The notes: generated from the letters alone by a model not told the origin. 64,000 bases of DNA from Pseudomonas sp. MM211 (GCF_020386635.1 NZ_CP081942.1:248001-312000); one strand, 5' to 3'; numbered from the stretch's first letter, positions 27,251 to 36,969 are shown. Translations and numbers: made by a program.

Positions 27251-28603
27251 TCAGGGGGTTGGCTGAGTTTCGCTGGTGGCCGGGCGGCCTACGCCGTACC
27301 AGTCCAGCTTGCGGGTCAGCACCATCACGCAGCCCAGTACGCCGAACACCAGCAGCGAGCCCATCAGCAGGGCGTAGTCTTCGGCGCCGAGCAGGCCGTA
27401 GAGCAGCCCGTACAAGGCCGCCAGCAACACGCCGAAGGCAGCACCTCGCGACCAGCTACGCAACACGCTGCTGACATAGAAGGTGTTCAGCGCCACGCAG
27501 CCCAGAGCGGACAACCCATAAGCGATGGCGAACCCCAAATGCTCGGACAGCGACAGCAACAGCAGGTAGAACAGCGCCAGCGACAGGCCCACCAGGGCGT
27601 ACTGCACCGGGTGCACGGCCAGGCGCTTGAGTACCTCGAAGAGGAAGAACACGGCGAAGGTCAGGGTGACGAACAGCAGCGCGTACTTGATGGCCCGGTC
27701 GGCCTTGAGGTACTGGTCTACCGGCTCGATGAAGCTCACTCCGAACGCGCGGTTCTGCATGGCCGAGCAGGAGCCGCTAACGCAGCTACTCAAGGCATCC
27801 TGCATGTCGGTGGCGAAGAAACTGGTCTGCCATTTGGCGGTGAAGCCCTGCTCGGTCACTTCGCGCTGGCTCGGCAGGAACTCACCGACGAAGCTCGGGT
27901 GCGGCCAGTCCGAACGCAGGGTTACCTGACTTTCGCGGCCGACCGGGGTGATGCTCAATTGCTCGGTGCCCTGCAGTTTCAGGTCGAAGGCGAAGGTGTA
28001 GGCCTGCTCGTCACGGCTGTCACGCGTGGGTAGCGGTACGTGTACGCCGCTGCCGAAGCTTTCGTCGCCGCTGCCCGGCTCGAAGCTCAGGCTGGCTCCG
28101 TTGAGCTGCAGCTTGAGATCATTGCCGATGCCGCGCACATCGCTGATGCCGACGGCCACGAAAGGATCGCCGAAACGGAACGCCTCGACGTCGCTGACAC
28201 CGTAGTTGGCCGGCACCCGAAACTCGCCGCTTACCTTGCTATCGCTGTGATACAGGCGCGCCTGATAGATACCGCGATAACGCAGCTCGGTGCGCACGTC
28301 ACCATCGAGGCTGAAACGCTCCGGCAGGAAGTACAGGCGGCCCTGTTCGATCGATTCTTCCTGATAACGCTCTTCGCTGTCCTTGCGGGTTTTCCAGGTC
28401 AGCACTTTCTTGCGATAGGGCACCACCAGAATCGGCCCGGTGATCTGCTGGGCGTAACTGGAGCTACGGGCGATATCGCGCAGCACGTCGTTACGCAGGC
28501 TCTGGCGCTCATTGACCAGGCCATCGATCAGCAACAGGGGAATCATCAACAGCAGAATCAGCAGGGCAATGGTGCCCAGTTTCAACATCAGGCTTCGGTT
28601 CAT
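27251..28603 (-). CDS. creD: Inner-membrane protein CreD
   Basis: The 450-residue protein has an N-terminal helix (about 7-27), a large extracytoplasmic domain with ITGPILVVPYRKK and FIEPVDQYLKADRAIKYALLFV, and a C-terminal bundle of helices ending near ALLMGSLLVFGVLGCVMVLTRKLDWY. CreD belongs to the CreBC regulon. In pseudomonads it affects beta-lactam response, envelope stress and biofilm. The start at 28603 has GGAG upstream. No clear CreB tag (TTCAC direct repeat) was found in the 178 bases before it. Confidence 0.93.
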   Translation of the reverse strand: MNRSLMLKLGTIALLILLLMIPLLLIDGLVNERQSLRNDVLRDIARSSSYAQQITGPILVVPYRKKVLTWKTRKDSEERYQEESIEQGRLYFLPERFSLDGDVRTELRYRGIYQARLYHSDSKVSGEFRVPANYGVSDVEAFRFGDPFVAVGISDVRGIGNDLKLQLNGASLSFEPGSGDESFGSGVHVPLPTRDSRDEQAYTFAFDLKLQGTEQLSITPVGRESQVTLRSDWPHPSFVGEFLPSQREVTEQGFTAKWQTSFFATDMQDALSSCVSGSCSAMQNRAFGVSFIEPVDQYLKADRAIKYALLFVTLTFAVFFLFEVLKRLAVHPVQYALVGLSLALFYLLLLSLSEHLGFAIAYGLSALGCVALNTFYVSSVLRSWSRGAAFGVLLAALYGLLYGLLGAEDYALLMGSLLVFGVLGCVMVLTRKLDWYGVGRPATSETQPTP

Positions 28604-28781
28604 GGCACAGCGCTCCGTGCAGTTGGGATGCACGCAGTCTGGCCACGCCCCATGGAGGCAGCGTGGAGTAGAGATGGAGATTGTGTGGCAATTGTGCGAG
28701 CCGCCAGACGCCTAAGTGTTCTGGCGGGAAGCCCGTTTTCGAGAAATCCCGGTGCTCACCGGCCGCTGGCGATGGCGAGAC

Positions 28782-29219
28782 TCACTCACCGCGGATGTAC
28801 TGCTCCAGGTGCTGAATCAGGTCTTCCTGGGCGCTGATGATGTCCTTCACCAGGTCACCAATCGACAGCAGGCCGATCAGTTGGCCGTCGTCCACAACCG
28901 GCAGGTGACGCAGGCGGCCGCTGGTCATCAGCTCCATGCAGCGTCGGCTGTCTTCTGCGCTGGTCACGGTGATCACCTTGCTGGTCATGATGTCACTGAC
29001 CTTGAGGTTGGCCGGCGAACGCTCCTGCACGGCCACCTTGCGCACATAGTCGCGCTCGCTGACGATGCCAGCCAGGCGCTCGCCTTCGAGTACCACGAGG
29101 GCGCCGATACCCTTTTCGGCCATCAGCTTCACCGCAGCGAAAACGCTGCTGTCAGGAGCGACACTGTATACGTTGGAAATCGGCTTGCTCTTCAGTACTT
29201 CGGCCACGGTCTTTTTCAT
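28782..29219 (-). CDS. Two-CBS-domain protein
   Basis: The 145-residue protein consists of a tandem CBS pair: about 8-65, with NVYSVAPDSSVFAAVKLMAEKGI and GIVSERDYVRKV, and about 75-135, with TVTSAEDSRRCMELMTSGR and LPVVDDGQLIGLLSIGDLVK. Such proteins usually bind adenosine nucleotides and regulate partners. AGGAA precedes ATG 29219. It lies inside the cre cluster, between creC and creD on the same strand, which is not the E. coli creABCD order. Its link to CreBC signalling is untested. Confidence 0.87.
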   Translation of the reverse strand: MKKTVAEVLKSKPISNVYSVAPDSSVFAAVKLMAEKGIGALVVLEGERLAGIVSERDYVRKVAVQERSPANLKVSDIMTSKVITVTSAEDSRRCMELMTSGRLRHLPVVDDGQLIGLLSIGDLVKDIISAQEDLIQHLEQYIRGE

Positions 29220-29340
29220 GCGCGTTCTTCCTGTCCCGGTCGATTGGCGATCCGCTTCAGAATAGCCAAAGCGCAGGCATCTGTGCGAAGTGGATCGTGT
29301 GCGCGTCGCTGCCTGCATGGTCGGCGTCGTGGCAGCAGGC

Positions 29341-30762
29341 TCAGTAGGCGAAGCGCAGACTCACTTCCACGCCATCGGCGACATTGGCGATGCTCAGCGT
29401 CGCGCCGTGCAGGTCGGCCACTTCCTGCACGAAATTGAGCCCCAGACCGGTGCTCTTGCGCCCGGTAGCTGGCCGCGCCAGGGAGTAAAAGCGTTCGGTC
29501 AGGCGCGGCAGTGCGTAGTCCGGTATCGCCGGCCCCTGATTGAACAGACGCACAAGCAGGTGGTTATCGTCGCTTTCGGCCGAGAAGCGGATCAGCCCGC
29601 CCGCAGGGGTGAAGTCCAGGGCATTGTCGAGCAGATTGGCCAGCGCCTGACGCAACAGAAACCGCTCGCCCGGCACCGTATGGTTGGGCGTCACAAGGTT
29701 ATCCACATGCAAAGCGTTACGCTCGATTCGCGCCACCTGCGCCTGCACGAGACTGTCGATAAGCGGCTGAAGCGGCACCGCCACGCGCTCCTCCAGCCCC
29801 TGACGCTGCTCGACCTGAGCCAGATGCAGCAGGCGCTCGACGAGGTTCTGCAAACGCTCGCCCTCCTCCGCGATATTGGCCACGAAACGCTGGCGCTGGG
29901 CTTCGGGCATATCGGTTTCCAGCAGCTCGGCTGCGCCACGGATCGCTGCCAGAGGGCTTTTCAATTCATGGGTCAGGGTGTGCACGTAGCGCTCGACATA
30001 GGCCTTGCCCTCCAGCTCGGTGCGCATGCGCTCCACCGCCTGGGCCAACTGTCCGAGCTCACCGCCGCGCACCGAGGGCAACTCTGCTCTCTGCCCCTCG
30101 CTGACCGCCTGGGCATAACGGGTCAGGCGACGCAGCGAGCCGCTGAGCCACCAACTGAGCAGCCCGCCGATCAGCAAGCCCAGACCGATCAGCCCCGCTC
30201 CCAGCCAGCCAAGCCGCCGTTGCGACCGCTCGATGTAAGGCTGCAGCGTACGATTCGGCTTGGCCACCGACACCACGCCGAGAATGCGCCCGTCGTCAAT
30301 GATCGGCGCCGCCACATACATCACCGAAGAGTCCGGGTCGCTGGGATCTTCACGGGTCGAGCGCACACCGTAGCGCCCCTGCAACGTCAGATAGACGTCG
30401 TTCCAGCGCGAGTAGTCCTGGCCCACCGCCAGGCCGCTGGAGTCAAGCAGCACGACGCCCTGATCGTCGGTGACATAGATACGATGGTTGACCTGATTCT
30501 TCGGCACGCCCCAGATCTGCGCCTGGGGCTGACGCAGCCCGTAGGCCTTGAGCAGCCCGGGCAGTCGCCCCTGGGTCAGGTGACCTGACTTGACGTCCTC
30601 GCGAAGGATCTCCGCCAGCAGGTGCGCGGTATCGACCAGGGTTTCCTCGGTGGACTGGCGCACGCCAGGGCGGATTTCGTCCATCACCGTGCTCAGCACG
30701 AACCAGCCGGACAAACCGACGAACAGGAAATACACCAGGAAGATACGGACCCCGAGCGGCAT
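29341..30762 (-). CDS. creC: Sensor histidine kinase CreC
   Basis: The 473-residue protein has TM1 (about 6-26), a periplasmic sensor (about 27-185), and TM2 (about 187-207). HAMP follows, then the H-box HTLTHELKSPLAAIRGAAELL with phospho-accepting H265. The ATPase has NLLDNALDFTPAGG (N-box) and the G-box STGLGLNFVQEV. It pairs with CreB, encoded 31 bases upstream. In Pseudomonas CreBC responds to PBP4 inhibition and cell-wall or metabolic stress. Confidence 0.93.
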   Translation of the reverse strand: MPLGVRIFLVYFLFVGLSGWFVLSTVMDEIRPGVRQSTEETLVDTAHLLAEILREDVKSGHLTQGRLPGLLKAYGLRQPQAQIWGVPKNQVNHRIYVTDDQGVVLLDSSGLAVGQDYSRWNDVYLTLQGRYGVRSTREDPSDPDSSVMYVAAPIIDDGRILGVVSVAKPNRTLQPYIERSQRRLGWLGAGLIGLGLLIGGLLSWWLSGSLRRLTRYAQAVSEGQRAELPSVRGGELGQLAQAVERMRTELEGKAYVERYVHTLTHELKSPLAAIRGAAELLETDMPEAQRQRFVANIAEEGERLQNLVERLLHLAQVEQRQGLEERVAVPLQPLIDSLVQAQVARIERNALHVDNLVTPNHTVPGERFLLRQALANLLDNALDFTPAGGLIRFSAESDDNHLLVRLFNQGPAIPDYALPRLTERFYSLARPATGRKSTGLGLNFVQEVADLHGATLSIANVADGVEVSLRFAY

Positions 30763-30793
30763 CAGCGAAACTCCTGAGAGGTGAGCATCAGGC

Positions 30794-31471
30794 CTACTCC
30801 AGCTTCAGGCTGTAGCCCAGGCCACGGTGCGTCTGGATCGGCTCGGCCTGGGGCGCGATCTGCCGCAGCTTGGCACGCAGACTCTTGATGTGGCTGTCGA
30901 TATTGCGTTCGTAACCGGCATCCGCCGCGACGCCCAGGGCATCGAGGAGCTGCTCGCGGCTGAACACGCGCTCCGGTTGCCCCAGCAGGCATTGCAGCAG
31001 CTGGAACTCCAAACGGGTCAGACTCAGGGTATGACCGTGATAGTCGATGCGCACCCGCTCGCTGTCGAGTCGGAACGGCCCATCGACGGCTCTGCTGGCA
31101 ACCTCGCGAGGGCTGACGCGCTTGAGAATAGCTTTGACCCGAGCAGCCACTTCGCGGGGGCTGAAGGGTTTTACCACGTAATCGTCGGCGCCGATTTCCA
31201 GGCCCACCACGCGGTCGATCTCATCGTTGCGCGCAGTGAGAAACATCACCGGCACCTCGGAAAAGCGCCGTAGACGTTTGCAGGCTTCGAAACCGCTGAT
31301 ATCCGGTAGCCCGACATCGAGAATCACCAGATCGAAGGCTTCACGTTCCAACAGCGTCAACGCTTCACCGGCCAGGGTCGACCAACGGGTAGCGAAACCC
31401 TCGGCTTGCAGGGCATACACCAGCGTATCGGCAATCGCGGCTTCATCTTCGACGATCAGGATGGTCGCCAT
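30794..31471 (-). CDS. creB: Response regulator CreB
   Basis: The 225-residue OmpR/PhoB-type regulator has a receiver with E8-D9 pocket, phospho-acceptor D52 (VILDVGLPD) and K102 region VVKPFSPREV. The winged-helix DNA-binding domain is at about 130-225, with LTRLEFQLLQCLL and DSHIKSLRAKLR. ATG 31471 has AAGGAT at six bases. It is the first gene of the cre unit, so its promoter must lie in the 756-base repeat-bearing region upstream. Confidence 0.93.
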   Translation of the reverse strand: MATILIVEDEAAIADTLVYALQAEGFATRWSTLAGEALTLLEREAFDLVILDVGLPDISGFEACKRLRRFSEVPVMFLTARNDEIDRVVGLEIGADDYVVKPFSPREVAARVKAILKRVSPREVASRAVDGPFRLDSERVRIDYHGHTLSLTRLEFQLLQCLLGQPERVFSREQLLDALGVAADAGYERNIDSHIKSLRAKLRQIAPQAEPIQTHRGLGYSLKLE

Positions 31472-32227
31472 GATGGCATCCTTGCAGCACTTGGGTTGCG
31501 GAGCCTGCGTGAGCCCACCGTCCTCGTCAATAGTCAGCACCTCCAACGGCTATGCACAAAAGACGTGGATCAATCTGTGGATAAGCTTGGCATGAAGCGC
31601 TACAGCCCTCGGATACTGGGCGCCACGGCCAAGCGATCATTATTTGACCAAATACTTACCCACAAACAGGCTTCTGCCAAACCATTGTAAACAAAGAATT
31701 TTAGTCAACAGACAAATGCATTTTCGGCATCATCTATCAGTGCACAATTTACGTGGACGAAGCTGTGGATAATCCTTGTATGAACAGCGCCGCACCACGT
31801 GATACGTGGCCTGCAAGGCGTCGTACATTTTATGAACAGAACAACTAAGCCCATGAAAATAGTTGGAAATCTGGAATTTAGCAGTTAACCCAAGCAACGG
31901 ACATCAAACCACGCACACAGCTATGCACAGTTGTAGTGGAGTAATCTGTTGATAACCTTGGGATGAGCAGCGGCGAGGCATGTCGGGCGCGGCCTCCAGC
32001 GCGCTGTTCAATTTTCGAACAGATATGCATGAAGCCTTACAAGCCGCTGTATTTGCTTGACTTTACCTGATCAGGTAGGTGCCTAAACGCAGTATCACAG
32101 GGTTATTCGCTATACACAGTTATCGTGGACGAACCTGTGGACAACCATGGGAATAGTCGCTGCAGGCCATGTCGCCCATGGCCTGCAGAGAAGCGCTCAC
32201 TTTCTGAGCAGTGCAGCCGTGGCGCGA
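31472..32227. repeat. Gene-free region with four ~186-base repeats carrying paired DnaA-box-like sites
   Basis: No gene fits in these 756 bases, which are AT-rich for the window. Four degenerate units contain a TTATNCACA-like site followed exactly 26 bases later by an inverted one. The first sites are at 31550, 31738, 31921 and 32110; the second at 31576, 31764, 31947 and 32136. The second sites of units 1 and 2 are perfect DnaA boxes (TTATCCACA on the minus strand); units 3 and 4 each differ at one base. The period is 183-189 bases. Shared flanking words include CGTGGACGAA and CTTGG.ATGA, and a hairpin-forming GC-rich tail (for example 32161-32187). The creB promoter must be at the left end. 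Confidence 0.8.
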
Positions 32228-34258
32228 TCAGTCCACCCGGAAACGCCCGGTGTTCTGCGCCAGGCTTTCGCTGCCACGGCGCAGTTGCTCGCTGGCGTTA
32301 CTGACCATGCGTGCGCCGTCGAGCAGCGAAGTGGCTGCGTGGTCGACCTGCTGGATATTGTGGCTGACCTCATCCGCAGTAGCGGCCTGCTGCTCGGCAG
32401 CGGTGGCGATCTGCGCCAGGCGATCACTGACTCGTTGCACAGATTCGACGATGCCATCGAGATCCGCGCTCATCGCCAGTACGTTGCCCACATCCCCCTC
32501 GGCCTGGTGCATGGCTTGCTCTATTTCGGTGACCGACTGGCCGACCACCTTGTGCAGATCGCCCACCGTCTTGGCGATTTCCGCAGTGGAGTTCTGGGTA
32601 CGTTGCGACAGTGAGCGCACTTCATCGGCGACCACGGCAAAGCCACGCCCCTGCTCACCCGCGCGCGCGGCCTCGATGGCCGCGTTGAGCGCCAGCAGGT
32701 TGGTCTGTTCGGCGATGCCCTTGATCACGTCGACCACTCGGGTGATCTGCTCGGTCTGCTTGCGCAGTTGCTGCAGGGTTGTCGCGCTGCCGGCCAAGCG
32801 ACTGCTGAGTTCACGCATGCTGGCGCTGGTCCGGGCACTGCGCTGGTTGCTCTGGTTGGCGATTTCACGAGTCTGACCGGCTTCCTGGGCGGCCTGCTCG
32901 CAGCTCTGCGCGACACTCTGGGCGGTAGCCGCCATTTGCGTAGCCGCCGTGGCGATCTGGCTCATCTGCGCCTGCTGCTGCTCGACCGCGGCCAAGGAGC
33001 TACTGGCCTGGTTGCCGAGGCCCTGAACCGTCTGATCGAGCTGCTGACCTTCGCGGCCGACGCCCTGCATCGAATCGCGCAACTGGGCGACCGCACTGTT
33101 CAGCGCCGTCGAGATCGCCGCCAGGTCGTCGGCGCCATGCACTTGCATGCGCACCCGCAGATCACCGTCGCGCAAGCCTTCAGTGGCCTGGATGATGCCG
33201 GTGGTGCTACGGCGGATGGAGGCGTTGAGGCACAGCAGCAGATACAGCGCCAGGATGGTCAGCGCTGCGAAGATCAGCACGGTTTGCAGCATGTCCTGCC
33301 GAGCCTGATCCTGGTAATCGCCAAGGCTGGCGTTGAACTGCTCGAACACCGCCTGCCGCAGCGCCAGCAACTGCTCCTGCAGGGTCTGCACCTGCTGCAC
33401 GAACTGTGCAGGCTGCAGCACCATGGGGCTGGCTTCGAACATGTCACGGTCGATCTCGCCGAGGAAACTCTGCAGGCCCTGTTCGGCTTGCGCGAAGGGC
33501 TGTTGCAAACGAACCATCGCTTTTGCGGAGGTACGCTCCAAAGCGGTGCGCGCCTTGGCCATCTGTGCGCCTGATTGCTCCAACGAGCGGCGCAGGTCAC
33601 GTACGACCACACGGTTTTGCAGGGTGAAATGCTGGGCAACCAGCGAGCCATACCCCTGGCTGGCGAAACTGCCAAGGTTTTCGGCCAGACGCGGCAACGT
33701 CAGCGTCAACTGCTCCATCATCAGGTAGGTATCAAGATAGGGATCGAGTATCAGGCCGCTGTCGGTGGCGACCAGCTCACGTAGCACCACCAGCCGCGAG
33801 AGCGTGTTCTGGTAACGCTCCAGCGCATCGAGCAGTGCCATTTTACCCAGCACGGCCAGATCCAGCTCAGCCAGCGACGCCTGCAAGGCGTCCAGTTGGC
33901 GCTCGGTTTCGTCACCCAGAGGAGTCAGCTTCAGTTGCTCGGAAGCCGCAGCCAGAGCCTCGCCGAGCTTGCTGCTGCGTTCACGCAGCAGGCCTTCGGC
34001 AGCCTTGTCGTTACCCTTCCAACGGGCCAACAAGAAGCGCTGTTCGAGTAGTTCTTGCTCAACCACACCAAGGGCTTGAACACCCTGCATGCCGTCAAAC
34101 TCGCGATTCAGGACGTCGATACGCTCCAGGTTGCTGCTCAGTATCACCCACAGGGCATAGCCCAGGGGAATCACGAACAGCACGAACAGCAACTGGAACT
34201 TGCGGGCAAAACTGACGCGTTCCAGCACGCGTACACCCGGTTTGAGCAATCCCCACAT
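32228..34258 (-). CDS. Methyl-accepting chemotaxis protein (possible McpK orthologue)
   Basis: The 676-residue protein has TM1 (about 21-40), a long helical periplasmic sensor (about 41-322, containing [12 protein letters not shown]), TM2 (about 324-344) and HAMP. The signalling domain tip is [20 protein letters not shown] with [17 protein letters not shown]. It lacks a C-terminal CheR pentapeptide. The ATG at 34258 has GAGG upstream, but that site is inside a hairpin (34265-34318). By recalled neighbourhood (RimB-like protease, amino-acid ABC transporter) it corresponds to PA5072, reported as the alpha-ketoglutarate receptor McpK. The ligand here is only inferred. Confidence 0.88.
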   Translation of the reverse strand: MWGLLKPGVRVLERVSFARKFQLLFVLFVIPLGYALWVILSSNLERIDVLNREFDGMQGVQALGVVEQELLEQRFLLARWKGNDKAAEGLLRERSSKLGEALAAASEQLKLTPLGDETERQLDALQASLAELDLAVLGKMALLDALERYQNTLSRLVVLRELVATDSGLILDPYLDTYLMMEQLTLTLPRLAENLGSFASQGYGSLVAQHFTLQNRVVVRDLRRSLEQSGAQMAKARTALERTSAKAMVRLQQPFAQAEQGLQSFLGEIDRDMFEASPMVLQPAQFVQQVQTLQEQLLALRQAVFEQFNASLGDYQDQARQDMLQTVLIFAALTILALYLLLCLNASIRRSTTGIIQATEGLRDGDLRVRMQVHGADDLAAISTALNSAVAQLRDSMQGVGREGQQLDQTVQGLGNQASSSLAAVEQQQAQMSQIATAATQMAATAQSVAQSCEQAAQEAGQTREIANQSNQRSARTSASMRELSSRLAGSATTLQQLRKQTEQITRVVDVIKGIAEQTNLLALNAAIEAARAGEQGRGFAVVADEVRSLSQRTQNSTAEIAKTVGDLHKVVGQSVTEIEQAMHQAEGDVGNVLAMSADLDGIVESVQRVSDRLAQIATAAEQQAATADEVSHNIQQVDHAATSLLDGARMVSNASEQLRRGSESLAQNTGRFRVD

Positions 34259-34264
34259 AACCCA

Positions 34265-34318
34265 CCTCGAAACAGGTGCCACAGACACACAACGCTGTGG
34301 CAATGTGCCATTTCGAGG
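34265..34318 (-). promoter_or_regulatory. Leader hairpin that pairs the ribosome site of the chemoreceptor gene
   Basis: On the minus strand an outer stem CCTCGAAA / TTTCGAGG (8 bp) encloses an inner stem TGCCACAG / CTGTGGCA (8 bp) with a ten-base loop. The 3' outer arm includes the GAGG that serves as Shine-Dalgarno sequence, eight bases from ATG 34258. When folded the site is masked, so translation could depend on RNA opening. Confidence 0.6.
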
Positions 34319-34364
34319 CAAGAATCACACCGGATAACCAATAATGGAAGTGCGGACTAGTGAT

Positions 34365-34865
34365 TCAACACTTGGGCCGCTCGGCGGTATAGCGATTGGC
34401 CGGATCAATGGCGGCATCCAGCGTGCGAATGGCACTCGCGCCGATCAGCAACGGATAGTCGAAGTGGCTGCGATCCGTGAGGTTGACCTCGATGGTGCGC
34501 TTCTCCTCACCCAGGCAGATATCCATATCGACGACCGGCCGCGCGGAGTAGGAAGGCGCATCGGAACTGCCCTCCTCCGTACGGTTCTTGATTTCGGTCA
34601 CGCGGGCTAGGGGCTTCTCGTAGAACTGGTCGTCAGCGTCGTCGATGGCCAGGCGAAAGCGCACCCAGTCCTCACCGTCACGCTGGAATTGTTCAATATC
34701 GCGGGCCGACAGCGAGGCGGTCATCGCCCCCGTGTCCATCTTGGCCTTGAGGGTCTGGCCGATCTGCGGCAGCTGGATGTATTCGTAGCGCCCGTACAGG
34801 GTCGGTTGATTGGCCATTGCCGGCAGAGTAACGACAGCTGCCAGCAGGGCTAGAACGGTTTTCAC
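34365..34865 (-). CDS. Retropepsin-like ATP-dependent zinc protease family (RimB-like)
   Basis: The 166-residue protein has a signal peptide (about 1-18, ending PAMA) and a retroviral-type aspartic protease fold: flap side AKMDTGAMTASLSA with catalytic D44-T45-G46, and the C-terminal YPLLIGASAIRTLDAAIDP. Databases label this family putative ATP-dependent zinc protease, while the sequence shows an aspartic motif. Some relatives sit with rimK. Here the signal peptide points to the periplasm. It is minus strand, between the ABC operon and the chemoreceptor gene. Confidence 0.8.
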   Translation of the reverse strand: MKTVLALLAAVVTLPAMANQPTLYGRYEYIQLPQIGQTLKAKMDTGAMTASLSARDIEQFQRDGEDWVRFRLAIDDADDQFYEKPLARVTEIKNRTEEGSSDAPSYSARPVVDMDICLGEEKRTIEVNLTDRSHFDYPLLIGASAIRTLDAAIDPANRYTAERPKC

Positions 34866-35011
34866 GCCTGAAAGTCCTTATGCTGAATAGAGAGCATTGG
34901 GACTGAGGCAGGAGCGGATGGTTCTAAAAACCTACCCTGGCAATATTTATTCGAAGCGGCGCCTGAGGGGCCGCAACAAGGCGGAAGCGGCCATCAGGCG
35001 CTGCTGCTTTT

Positions 35012-35095
35012 GTGGGAGGGGCTTTAGCCGCGATTGTGCCTGTCTAGGCATGAAGAGCTCGCGGCTAAAGCGGATCGCCGCCCGGCCCCTCCCAC
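35012..35095. repeat. REP-type palindromic repeat, copy B (with insertion)
   Basis: The left arm is GTGGGAGGGGC (35012-35022) and the right arm GCCCCTCCCAC (35085-35095), around the same spacer (TTGTGCCTGTCTAGGC...AAGAGCTCGCGGCTAAAGC) as copy A at 827-937. Relative to copy A, one base in each arm has changed in a compensating way, and about 15 bases are inserted before the right arm. It lies in the 414-base gap between the protease gene and the ABC operon. Confidence 0.8.
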
Positions 35096-35106
35096 GAGAT
35101 TGATGA

Positions 35107-35221
35107 TGGCTCCCACGCTCCAGCGTGGGAGCCCAATCCAGGGCGCTCTGCGCCCGCCAGGCCTCGACATCGGACGCAGAGTGTCCCTGCAGGCATTCCC
35201 ACGCGGAGCGTGAGGAACGAT
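35107..35221. repeat. Second intergenic repeat type (CCCACGCTC...CGTGGGA palindromes)
   Basis: GGCTCCCACGCTCCAGCGTGGGAGCC at its left end is a perfect hairpin. The right end contains TTCCCACGCGGAGCGTGAGGAACGATC, another partial palindrome of the same words. The middle (AGGGCGCTCTGCGCCCG) is also palindromic. This is a familiar pseudomonad intergenic repeat style. With copy B it fills most of the gap, and no gene was seen there. Confidence 0.65.
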
Positions 35222-35279
35222 CAGATCGAACCCCGCAGCAGGTGACCGCTTCTGCCTTAAAGCGACCCTGGCCGTCGCG

Positions 35280-36014
35280 CTACAGCACCTGACGCAGAAA
35301 CGCCTGTGCACGTGGATCCTTCGGTTGCGCGAAGAACTCTGCAGGCGGTGCGTCTTCCAGCAATTTGCCGTGGTCGAAGAACAACACGCGATCTGCCACT
35401 TCACGGGCGAAGCCCATTTCGTGGGTAACGCAGACCATGGTCATGCCTTCGACGGCCAGCTGCCTCATCACATCGAGCACCTCACCGACCATTTCCGGGT
35501 CGAGGGCCGAGGTCGGCTCGTCGAACAGCATCACCTTGGGGTCCATGCACAGGGCCCGGGCGATGGCCACACGTTGCTGCTGGCCGCCGGACAGCCGCGA
35601 CGGAAATTCGCCAGCTTTCTGACCGATGCCGACCTTGTCCAGCAGCGCACGGGCCTTGGCTTCGCGCTCGGCCTTGCCGCGCTTGCGTACCACTTTCTGC
35701 GCCAGGCAGAGGTTTTCCAGCACAGTCATGTGCGGGAACAGGTTGAAGTGCTGGAACACCATGCCGACTTCGCGGCGGTAGGCGTTGATGTCGGTTTTCG
35801 GGTTGGCCAGGTCGAGGCCGTCGATGCTCACCGAACCGTCATCCAGCTCTTCCAGACCGTTGAGGCAGCGCAGGAAGGTCGACTTGCCGGAACCAGACGG
35901 GCCGATCACCACCAGCACTTCACCACGCGCCACCTGGGTGGTCACACCGTCGACGGCGCGAACCTGCTGGCCTCGGGCGTCGAATACCTTGATCAGATCA
36001 CGAACTTCAATCAC
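35280..36014 (-). CDS. Polar amino-acid ABC transporter ATP-binding protein
   Basis: The 244-residue ATPase has Walker A (GPSGSGKST, about 36-44), Q-loop, signature [15 protein letters not shown] and Walker [14 protein letters not shown] with the D-loop, and the H-switch histidine in CVTHEM. The sequence is of the GlnQ/HisP class for polar amino acids. It overlaps the permease gene by eight bases and is the last gene of the SBP-permease-ATPase operon. Confidence 0.92.
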   Translation of the reverse strand: MIEVRDLIKVFDARGQQVRAVDGVTTQVARGEVLVVIGPSGSGKSTFLRCLNGLEELDDGSVSIDGLDLANPKTDINAYRREVGMVFQHFNLFPHMTVLENLCLAQKVVRKRGKAEREAKARALLDKVGIGQKAGEFPSRLSGGQQQRVAIARALCMDPKVMLFDEPTSALDPEMVGEVLDVMRQLAVEGMTMVCVTHEMGFAREVADRVLFFDHGKLLEDAPPAEFFAQPKDPRAQAFLRQVL

Positions 36015-36969
36015 TTTGCGCGAGCCTCCGTTCCAGGCGGTTGGCGATCTGCGACAACGGCAGGTTGATCACCAGATAGAGTGCGGCCACACAGAACCAG
36101 ATCTCGAACGTGGAGAACGAGGTGGTAATGGCTTCGCGGCCGCTCTTGGTCAATTCGGTGATGGCGATCACCGAGACCAGCGAGGTGTCCTTGACCAGGC
36201 TGATGAACTGCCCGGCCAGTGGTGGCAGTACACGCTTGAAGGCTTGCGGCAAAATCACGTGGCGCATCGACTGCGCCGCACTTAGCCCGAGCGAGCGGGC
36301 TGCCTCGTCCTGACCACGGACGATGGACTGCACGCCAGCGCGAACGATCTCGCCCACGTAGGCGCCGGTGAACAGCGCCAGCGCCGCTACCCCGGCGAAC
36401 TCGCGGGACAGATCGAGCACCGTGCCGATGAAGAAATAGAAGATGAAAATCTGCACCAGCAGCGGCGTGCCGCGTACCAGCTCGACGTAGACCGTCGATA
36501 GATGACGCAGCGTCGGATTGGCCGAAAGCCGGCACAGGCCGGTGATCATCCCGATCAACAGGCCGAATACACCCGCCGCCACGGATATCCACAGGGTCGT
36601 CCAGAGACCCCAGAGCAGCGGCCCGGCGGCCCAGTGACGATTGACGCCGATAACATCGCCCTCGGCGACATCGTCACCTTCACTGAACTGCAGGCTGTCG
36701 CTTGCCACGCTCAGTTGCTGCTGCTCACCGCTTTCGCCAAGCAGCGTGACCAATGCATCGTCACCCTGCCGGCTGACGCTCTCGACACGGCTGTAGTCAG
36801 CCGCCCGCTGCGCCTCTTCAGCGTGATAGGCGAAGTACTGGGGAACGCGATTCCAGCGCCACTCATAGGAAATCAGCGAGGTGGAATACCAGATCAGCAA
36901 GGCGCCCACGACCAGGATCAGACCGGTCAGTAGGTGCCAGGGCCACTGGGCTTTCTTCTGTTTAGCCAC
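36007..36969 (-). CDS. Polar amino-acid ABC transporter permease
   Basis: The 320-residue permease has an extra N-terminal helix (about 11-30) and a periplasmic insertion (about 35-110) before the HisM/GlnP-type core of five helices. The EAA loop ([24 protein letters not shown]) contacts the ATPase. Only one permease gene is present, so a homodimeric channel is likely. The substrate is not determinable from sequence; relatives import glutamine, glutamate/aspartate or basic amino acids. Confidence 0.9.
   Translation of the reverse strand: MAKQKKAQWPWHLLTGLILVVGALLIWYSTSLISYEWRWNRVPQYFAYHAEEAQRAADYSRVESVSRQGDDALVTLLGESGEQQQLSVASDSLQFSEGDDVAEGDVIGVNRHWAAGPLLWGLWTTLWISVAAGVFGLLIGMITGLCRLSANPTLRHLSTVYVELVRGTPLLVQIFIFYFFIGTVLDLSREFAGVAALALFTGAYVGEIVRAGVQSIVRGQDEAARSLGLSAAQSMRHVILPQAFKRVLPPLAGQFISLVKDTSLVSVIAITELTKSGREAITTSFSTFEIWFCVAALYLVINLPLSQIANRLERRLAQSD

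Noticed and set aside
28604..28781. CreB operator (TTCAC-N6-TTCAC) upstream of creD
   Set aside because: No such direct repeat was found on either strand in the gap.
31472..32227. Chromosomal replication origin
   Set aside because: DnaA boxes are present, but no dnaA, dnaN, rpmH, gidA or parA gene is nearby and no clear AT-rich unwinding element with 13-mers was found; a non-origin DnaA-binding locus is the more cautious reading.
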